DNA of 64,000 nt from Bacillus_BA fengqiuensis (GTDB lineage: Bacteria; Bacillota; Bacilli; Bacillales; Bacillaceae_H): assembly GCA_030813035.1 (NCBI GenBank), contig JAUSTV010000019.1. One strand, 5' to 3'. The notes beneath the pieces were generated by a model. That model had not been told where the DNA came from. It made no database searches and worked only from the letters and a program-made list of their open reading frames with translations. The translations under genes and the position numbers were made by a program. Shown in pieces: positions 58,656 through 64,000 of the stretch; position 1 is the first letter of the stretch; each line of letters begins with the position of its first letter.

Positions 58656-59216
58656 TTATAACCAGTGTTTTGGATATTGTCTTGTTTGAAATAAGTTATT
58701 ATAGATGGTTGATATAAAGACTAACATCAGGGTGCAAATCACAATTGAAATAAGAAATCCCCATCCTGCTTCAGTGTTAACCGCAACAAGAGAACTGGCT
58801 GCTGCGGGAGGATGCACGGTTTTAGTAAGAGTCATTAACATTAAGACAATTGCTAACACCAGGCCGAACGTGAAAAGGCTTTTGCCCAGTATACTCCAAA
58901 TGATAAGCGCTGAAGTGGTAGAGAGCAAATGCCCTCCAATCACGTGGCGAGGCTGGGACAAGGGACTTTTATGCGCCCCGAATACAAGCAAACAACTTGC
59001 ACCGAGAGGCCCTATTGTCATGGGATATCCTAAACCAACTACTGTGAAACCAATTATCATCATAGCGAAGAGTCCGCCTGCAGCAGAAACAATGGAATCC
59101 ATATAATCAATTTGGGCTTCTTTTCTAGCTTCGCCCTTCATTTTCCTCAAATATGTAGTTAAATGGATGATTGACTGATTACTCCAGTTTTTCTCAAGGT
59201 TTTTCTCCAAATTCAT
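58656..59216 (-). CDS. HPP family membrane protein
   Basis: The 186-residue protein has four transmembrane helices and a cytoplasmic N terminus. The family motif appears as THPPAAASSLVAV-like TKTVHPPAAASSLVAVNTEA (near 135), with an earlier GPLGASCLLVFGAHKSPLSQ segment (near 70). HPP proteins are putative transporters; some plant and cyanobacterial members carry nitrite. Substrate here unknown. It reads in the same direction as the thioesterase but 59 bp upstream of it. Confidence 0.85.
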   Translation of the reverse strand: MNLEKNLEKNWSNQSIIHLTTYLRKMKGEARKEAQIDYMDSIVSAAGGLFAMMIIGFTVVGLGYPMTIGPLGASCLLVFGAHKSPLSQPRHVIGGHLLSTTSALIIWSILGKSLFTFGLVLAIVLMLMTLTKTVHPPAAASSLVAVNTEAGWGFLISIVICTLMLVFISTIYNNLFQTRQYPKHWL

Positions 59217-59541
59217 AACGTATTCTTCCCCAAGCTTTCTAATTAATTTGGCAAGGAATGTGTCAGGGTTTCTGTCACATAGAGTTATTTTATAGGAAAA
59301 CCCTGCTTTTTTAAAGATATATCTGAATTTTCGTTACTTTTTTTTAAGTGAAGGACTATTCCTAATAAAAGATATGGATAAGACTTTTCTGGTGGGAAAT
59401 TTTGATTGAATTACATGTCTCTATATAAGTAGGGTAATAATACTATTCAAGAAATAATGAACTTTTTAATAGAATAAACAACAAAATTTCACAAAATTTC
59501 GCTCCCTGTGCCAACTGTTGGCAGGGGGGATTTATAGGGTG
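59217..59541. other. Region upstream of the germination operon
   Basis: No gene is seen in these 325 AT-rich bases. A forespore sigma-G promoter is expected for a germination operon, but I could not assign one: TGAATTA near 59405 and AATACTA near 59430 are not at the right spacing. Confidence 0.4.
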
Positions 59542-59673
59542 ATGAAAATGTGGAAAACGATGGTCTCCTATCTTCCAGATTGGCAAGTGTTCATGCAGGC
59601 TGTTATTGTATTTTTTGTTCCGTATGTGATCTCAAGGTTTTTTAAATGGATTTCTAAATTAGAGGAAGAGTGA
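59542..59673 (+). CDS. Small single-helix membrane protein at the head of the ger operon
   Basis: The 43-residue ORF reads MKMWKTMVSYLPDWQVFMQA, a hydrophobic helix (VIVFFVPYVISRFF) and KWISKLEEE. It ends 6 bp before gerA, whose ribosome binding site lies in its last codons, so the two are coupled. Some germination receptors have a small fourth subunit (D) encoded beside gerABC; those usually have two helices and 55-80 residues, so the link is tentative. A second ATG (59548) after GGTGATG is an alternative start. Confidence 0.65.
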   Translation: MKMWKTMVSYLPDWQVFMQAVIVFFVPYVISRFFKWISKLEEE

Positions 59674-59679
59674 TGGAAA

Positions 59680-61254
59680 ATGAGAGAGCGGAAATCAAAG
59701 ATTAGACAAATACAAAAATATGCCAGTCAAAATGATAAAAAGCAGGAAGATAAGCCTTCCCCAGAATCAACAGGTCATTTTACGGGTGATTTCACCTCGG
59801 ATCTGGAACTTGTCAGGCAAGAAATGAGTCATCACTCGGACGTGCACTTTCGGGAGTTTAACATAGGGCGCACAGGTATTCGTGCAGCTATCATTTTTGT
59901 GGAAGCATTGTCAGATAAAGAACTCATCGAAAAACATATTATGAAATCATTGATGGTTGATTTTTCTGAACAATATAATCACGAACCAACTTATGTGAAA
60001 GGGACCATTTCAAAAGAGTTTATTAAAAATCAAGTTCTTTCTCTTAGTGAAGTAAAAGAAGTGCATCACATAAAAGAGTTGATGATAAAAGTATTGACAG
60101 GCTCGACAGCCCTTTTGATTGATGGATTATCAGATGTGTTCATTCTTGGCACAATCAAAGCAAACAAACGGAATATTGAAGAACCCATATCAGAGGCATT
60201 GGTCAGAGGTCCACGAGTAGGTTTTACCGAAATTTTAAGCGATAATACCGCCCTCTTACGGCGACATGGTGAAAACGAAGGTTTATCACTAATAAAATTC
60301 CAGGTAGGAAAGCGAGCGAAAAAAGAACTGGTCATTGCCTATATGAAAGAGATTGCTGATTCAGAATTAGTTAAAGAGGTCGAGAAAAGGATTCAGAAAA
60401 TCAATATGGACCATCTACCGGAATCAGGCTATGTAGAGCAACTGATCGAAGATAGTTACCTTAGTCCTTTTCCGCAAGTACAGAGTACGGAACGACCGGA
60501 CCGCGTCATCGCTGCCTTGATGGAAGGACGGGTGGCGATTTTGTTGGATGGAACGCCTTTCGCCTTGATTGTTCCAGTTACATTCAGCATGATGCTGCAA
60601 TCGCCGGAAGATTATTATGAACGCTGGATTCCCGGCACGCTCATCCGCCTATTGCGCTTTGGGGCAGCTATTATTTCTCTCTTTGCCCCTGCTTTGTATA
60701 TTTCCTTTATCTCGTTTCATCCGGGGTTGATCCCGACCAAGCTGGCCATTTCCATCATCGGAACGCGGGAAGGTGTTCCATTTCCTGCGCTTATAGAAGC
60801 ACTCATTATGGAATTAGCCATCGAAATTTTGCGGGAAGCCGGGCTGCGCTTGCCTAAACCGATTGGACCGGCGATGGGGATTGTCGGGGGGCTGATCATT
60901 GGAGAAGCTGCTGTACAAGCTGGGATTGTTAGCAACATCATGGTAATCATAGTGGCGATAACCGCCATTTCCTCCTTTGCTGTTTCACAGTATAGTGCAG
61001 GGATTCCGTTGCGCATGCTTCGCTTTGTCGCCATGTTTTGCGCTGCCGTGTATGGATTGTACGGAGTCCTTTTGTTTTTCCTCTTGCTCTGCAGTCATTT
61101 GGTGAAACTGAAAAGTTTTGGCGTTTCCTATGCCAGTCCGGCCGTTCCTTATCGCTTAAGTGACTGGAAAGATTTTATGGTTCGCATGCCGCTCCAGATG
61201 ATGAAACGCCGTCCGAAGATGATGCAGACGAAAGATCCGATACGCAAAGGATAG
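59680..61254 (+). CDS. gerA: Spore germination receptor subunit GerA (GerKA type)
   Basis: The 524-residue A subunit of a nutrient germinant receptor sits in the spore inner membrane. It has a long hydrophilic N-terminal domain (about 1-290), then four to five helices (about 300-470) and a basic C-terminal tail. Conserved stretches include LLIDGLSDVFILGTIK (near 145), EPISEALVRGPRVGFTE (near 168), SPEDYYERWIPGTLIRLLRF (near 307) and REGVPFPALIEALIMELAIEILREAG (near 365-390). It is followed by gerB and gerC, the usual tricistronic receptor. The length is typical. Confidence 0.94.
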   Translation: MRERKSKIRQIQKYASQNDKKQEDKPSPESTGHFTGDFTSDLELVRQEMSHHSDVHFREFNIGRTGIRAAIIFVEALSDKELIEKHIMKSLMVDFSEQYNHEPTYVKGTISKEFIKNQVLSLSEVKEVHHIKELMIKVLTGSTALLIDGLSDVFILGTIKANKRNIEEPISEALVRGPRVGFTEILSDNTALLRRHGENEGLSLIKFQVGKRAKKELVIAYMKEIADSELVKEVEKRIQKINMDHLPESGYVEQLIEDSYLSPFPQVQSTERPDRVIAALMEGRVAILLDGTPFALIVPVTFSMMLQSPEDYYERWIPGTLIRLLRFGAAIISLFAPALYISFISFHPGLIPTKLAISIIGTREGVPFPALIEALIMELAIEILREAGLRLPKPIGPAMGIVGGLIIGEAAVQAGIVSNIMVIIVAITAISSFAVSQYSAGIPLRMLRFVAMFCAAVYGLYGVLLFFLLLCSHLVKLKSFGVSYASPAVPYRLSDWKDFMVRMPLQMMKRRPKMMQTKDPIRKG

Positions 61255-61284
61255 CTCTCGACGAAAGGAAGTGAACCAGCAATA

Positions 61285-62373
61285 ATGGTCAGTCCAAAAG
61301 ACCGAATTACCACTCCGCAGGCAGCGGTTGTCACCATCAATTTTATCCTTGGAACAGGGATTCTTACCTTGCCAAGAACATCTGTGGACGCGGTAAAAAC
61401 ACCAGATGTTTGGATAACTGTTCTGTTAGGCGGTCTAATCGCTATGGCGGCAGGGGTAATCATCGTCAAATTAAGCCAGCAGTTTCCCGAAAAAACCTTT
61501 TATCAATACAGCCAGGAAATTGTCGGGAAATGGGTTGGAGGGGTGCTTAGTCTGCTCATTATATGTTATTTCCTTACAACTTCCAGTTTTCAAGTCCGTT
61601 CAATGGCAGAAGTGACAGGTCTGTTATTACTCGAGGGTACCCCAATCTGGGCTGTCATTATGCCATTCATATGGATAGGCCTTTATCTGATCATGGGAGG
61701 TATCAATCCGATTGCCCGTCTGTTTGAGGTTATTTTCCCCATTACGTTTTTTCTTTTTTTACTGGTTGCCTTTATGAGCATTAAAATATTTGAAATCGAT
61801 CATCTGCGCCCGGTATTAGGGTTAGGGATCATGCCGGTGCTAAAAGGGGTAAAGACAACCGCTCTCGCGTTTACAGGTCCTGAAATCATGTTGGTCCTTT
61901 TGGCGTTTATGCAGCAGCCAAACAAAGCCGTAAAAGCCGTTTTAGTTGGAGTTTCCATCCCCTTAATCTTTTACGTGATTACTGTCGTCATGGTCGTCGG
62001 AGCTTTATCCGTCGATGGAGTGGTGACGAGAACATGGCCGACCATTGATCTTATCCGAAGTTTTGAGATGCCCGGTTTGATTTTTGAACGGTTTGAATCT
62101 TTGTTGCTTATAATCTGGATTATGCAGTTATTTTCTACCTTCACCATCACCTACTATGCTGTGGCTTTAGGGCTGGCTCAACTCTTCCGAAAGAACATTC
62201 ATCCGTTTATGTACGGATTACTTCCGGTTATTTACATCATCGCCATGACTCCGAAAAATATCAATGACCTCTTTAAACTCGGCGATATGATCGGCAATAT
62301 GGCGTTGTATTTATTTGGTGTACTGCCGCTGCTGCTTCTCATGATCTCAAGATGGAAGGTGAGGAGGAGATGA
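61285..62373 (+). CDS. gerB: Spore germination receptor subunit GerB (GerKB type), copy 1
   Basis: The 362-residue B subunit belongs to the amino acid/polyamine/organocation transporter superfamily, has about ten helices and is thought to bind the germinant. The N terminus ITTPQAAVVTINFILGTGIL carries the first unwound-helix motif. It starts 30 bp after gerA and its stop overlaps gerC in ATGA. A second gerB begins at 63748 with nearly the same first 85 residues and the same ribosome binding region. Confidence 0.94.
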   Translation: MVSPKDRITTPQAAVVTINFILGTGILTLPRTSVDAVKTPDVWITVLLGGLIAMAAGVIIVKLSQQFPEKTFYQYSQEIVGKWVGGVLSLLIICYFLTTSSFQVRSMAEVTGLLLLEGTPIWAVIMPFIWIGLYLIMGGINPIARLFEVIFPITFFLFLLVAFMSIKIFEIDHLRPVLGLGIMPVLKGVKTTALAFTGPEIMLVLLAFMQQPNKAVKAVLVGVSIPLIFYVITVVMVVGALSVDGVVTRTWPTIDLIRSFEMPGLIFERFESLLLIIWIMQLFSTFTITYYAVALGLAQLFRKNIHPFMYGLLPVIYIIAMTPKNINDLFKLGDMIGNMALYLFGVLPLLLLMISRWKVRRR

Positions 62374-63578
62374 AGCAAAATGCTAACCATTCAGGGTTCC
62401 TCTTAGTTTTGCTGTCGGGTCTTTTACTCCTGTCTCTGACAGGGTGCTGGAGCAGTCATGAAATTGAAGAGCTGGGTTTAGAAGTAGGTCTGGCATTTGA
62501 TAAAGGAGAGGAATCAACCATTGAGAAGAAACTAAAAGAACAAGGAGCGGGATATCCAAAAAGAGACACCATAACATTCACTTATCAGTTTGTTAACCCG
62601 AAAGCAATAGGTACCGGGAGTCAAGATGGAGGATCACAAGAAAAATCTTACACGAATGTTTTCGAAACCGGAGATTCCATCCATCAAACGATTCGTGAAG
62701 TTTCCTTGCGAAGAGATCGCCCCATCATCTTCCAACACACAAAAGTAATGGTTATCAGTGAGGATATCGCACGTACGTACAGTTTGGAGCAATTACTGGA
62801 TCTTTATTTCCGTGATAATGAGATAAGACCAAGCTGTCTCGTATTCATTAGCAAGGGCCGAGCGAGCAAAACCCTTGAATCGAAGGAAACAGGAGAAATT
62901 CCATCATTTCGTTTGATGGGAATTGCAGATAACGAATATCGAACAACAAGGCTTTTGCCCTCTATGTCACTTGCTAAATTAATAGGCAAGATGCAATCAG
63001 GATCAAGTTTTCTGTTGCAAAATGTGGTCTCGGCGAATGGAGAAGTAAAATTTGCAGGAGCTGCCGTGATTGATGGAAAGCATAAAAAGCTGCGTGGTTT
63101 TTTGAATGAAGCGGAGTTAGAGGGGATAACGTGGATTACGGGAAAAGGGAAAAGTGGTTTAGTGAAAAGCTTTGATCAAGAGACAGGAGAGCTAATGATA
63201 TACGAAATAGAGTCCATGAAAAGTCGCATCATCCCTCATATTAAAGGAGATGACATCTCTTTTGATGTAAACGTTGAATCGGAAGGACGTCTATCTGAAA
63301 ATTGGACGGCGGAGACAGCTTTTGAAAATGAATTTTTAAAAAGGGCAGAAAAAGCGGCTGAAAAAGAAGTGAAGGATTTAATGAAGAATGTAGTAGAAAA
63401 GATGCAGAAGGACTATCAAGCAGACGTTGCAGGTTTTGGAAACCAGTTGAGAATTAAACATCCGAGAACATGGGAAAAGGTCAAAAAAGATTGGGATCAA
63501 CTATTTAGTGAGGTTCCAATCAAATACAACGTCAAATTGACAATCACTGATTATGGGACGTCAGGCTCTAACGAGTAA
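62370..63578 (+). CDS. gerC: Spore germination receptor lipoprotein subunit GerC
   Basis: The 402-residue Ger(x)C lipoprotein has a type II signal peptide with lipobox LSLTGC (Cys near 30) followed by WSSHEIEELGLEVGLAFDKG. The segment VSLRRDRPIIFQHTKVMVIS near 110 and the C-terminal domain (about 200-400) match GerC proteins. It is anchored on the outer face of the spore inner membrane. I chose the ATG at 62370, overlapping the gerB stop, because AAGGTGAGG is well placed; an ATG six codons upstream lacks a site. Confidence 0.93.
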   Translation: MKQNANHSGFLLVLLSGLLLLSLTGCWSSHEIEELGLEVGLAFDKGEESTIEKKLKEQGAGYPKRDTITFTYQFVNPKAIGTGSQDGGSQEKSYTNVFETGDSIHQTIREVSLRRDRPIIFQHTKVMVISEDIARTYSLEQLLDLYFRDNEIRPSCLVFISKGRASKTLESKETGEIPSFRLMGIADNEYRTTRLLPSMSLAKLIGKMQSGSSFLLQNVVSANGEVKFAGAAVIDGKHKKLRGFLNEAELEGITWITGKGKSGLVKSFDQETGELMIYEIESMKSRIIPHIKGDDISFDVNVESEGRLSENWTAETAFENEFLKRAEKAAEKEVKDLMKNVVEKMQKDYQADVAGFGNQLRIKHPRTWEKVKKDWDQLFSEVPIKYNVKLTITDYGTSGSNE

Positions 63579-63747
63579 TAACTCCTCTTAATTAGAGGTT
63601 CTCCTGAATACCTATTAAGCTGGAGAAACGAACTTCTATAAATGAAGAATTAAATGACCCGCTGTTATCAATAAGGAGAAAGGGGCTAAGTTCGATAGGT
63701 TACACATGCAATGAACTCCCATGGCGAAAGGAAGTGAACCAGCGATG

Positions 63748-64000
63748 ATGATCAGTCCCAAAGACCGAATTACAACTTCACAAACAGTTATTGTCATCAC
63801 CAATACCATCCTTGGAACAGGGATACTTACCTTGCCAAGAGTATCGGTAGAGAAGGTGAAGACACCCGATGTTTGGCTGAGCGTTATTGTAGGAGGGCTG
63901 ATCGCGATGATGGCAGGGGTGATCATCGTCAAATTAAGCCAGCAGTTTCCTGAAAGAACCTTTTATCAATACAGCCGGGAAATTGTAGGAAAATGGGTTG
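63748..64000 (+). CDS. gerB: Second GerB subunit gene, cut by the window end
   Basis: The first 84 codons are present. MISPKDRITTSQTVIVITNT, then LGTGILTLPRVSVEKVKTPD, LAMMAGVIIVKLSQQFPE-like IAMMAGVIIVKLSQQFPE and TFYQYSREIVGKWV, follow gerB copy 1 almost residue for residue. The leader (GCGAAAGGAAGTGAACCAGC) is also shared, so the duplication included the ribosome binding region. The homologous start is the second of two adjacent ATGs. The gene continues past 64000, so its integrity cannot be judged. Confidence 0.93.
   Translation, partial: MISPKDRITTSQTVIVITNTILGTGILTLPRVSVEKVKTPDVWLSVIVGGLIAMMAGVIIVKLSQQFPERTFYQYSREIVGKWV

Noticed and set aside
59400..59440. Sigma-G promoter for the germination operon
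   Set aside because: TGAATTA and AATACTA resemble the consensus boxes but their spacing is several bases too long.
1..64000. CRISPR arrays, tRNA or rRNA genes, prophage or plasmid replication genes
   Set aside because: No regularly spaced repeats, no cloverleaf with TTCRA arm and no phage or replication proteins were seen.

Overview
The window is chromosomal DNA from an AT-rich, endospore-forming member of the Bacillaceae. The evidence is spore-germination receptor genes (gerA/gerB/gerC), a YyaC-type sporulation protein, strong GGAGG ribosome binding sites, Bacillus-type Fur, PhoP and cre sites, and a dispersed Bacillus-type intergenic repeat. The species cannot be fixed from the sequence. 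No rRNA, tRNA or CRISPR array was seen. Most genes are intact and ordinary, with several decayed or truncated ones among them.

Layout. 1-6.7 kb: a YjiH-type membrane protein, arginase, a sigma-54-controlled pyrroline-5-carboxylate dehydrogenase and a catabolic glutamate dehydrogenase, i.e. arginine to glutamate to 2-oxoglutarate. 6.7-15 kb: a PAS/sigma-54 activator divergent from a sigma-54 promoter that drives ferredoxin, a Rieske oxygenase with a bridging glutamate, an aldehyde dehydrogenase and a D-malate/tartrate dehydrogenase, followed by a DUF3311/Na+-solute symporter pair and an SGNH esterase. I read this as an L-carnitine to trimethylamine plus D-malate pathway. The reductase gene at the head of the operon is reduced to about 19 codons. 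15-18 kb: a quinone-reductase-like enzyme, a DUF3891 protein and sparse sequence.

18-24.3 kb: a phosphate-starvation block with a secreted glycerophosphodiesterase behind a textbook PhoP box, a Tat-secreted PhoX phosphatase, a small zinc-ribbon protein, tatA and tatC. 24.7-27.2 kb: proline dehydrogenase and a second P5C dehydrogenase behind TGAACA/TGTTCA operators. 27.2-29.3 kb: a debris zone with composite hairpin repeats, an FbpB-like small protein, a TnpB gene that has lost its RuvC domain in frame but keeps its 3' omegaRNA-like segment, and the tail of an FAD monooxygenase beside it. 29.7-36.4 kb: a PsiE protein, then a LacI-type regulator with an alpha-glucosidase, a PTS EIIBC and an orphan ABC sugar-binding lipoprotein, linked by five related operators including a perfect 34-bp palindrome.

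36.5-46.3 kb: a seven-gene Fur-controlled hydroxamate siderophore operon with the gene order of the rhizobactin 1021/schizokinen pathway. 46.3-50 kb: an iron-responsive neighbourhood with an SLH surface protein behind mirrored Fur boxes, small proteins, a truncated heme monooxygenase and an HPr-like protein without the active-site histidine. 50-57.7 kb: tricarboxylate-type genes (an orphan response regulator with a shortened receiver, a PrpF-family isomerase, a CitMHS transporter that appears to start at ATT, an AbrB-like membrane protein) with two paralogous LysR regulators. 57.7-64 kb: a GNAT remnant, a thioesterase, an HPP protein and a germination operon in which gerB is duplicated; the second copy runs off the window end.
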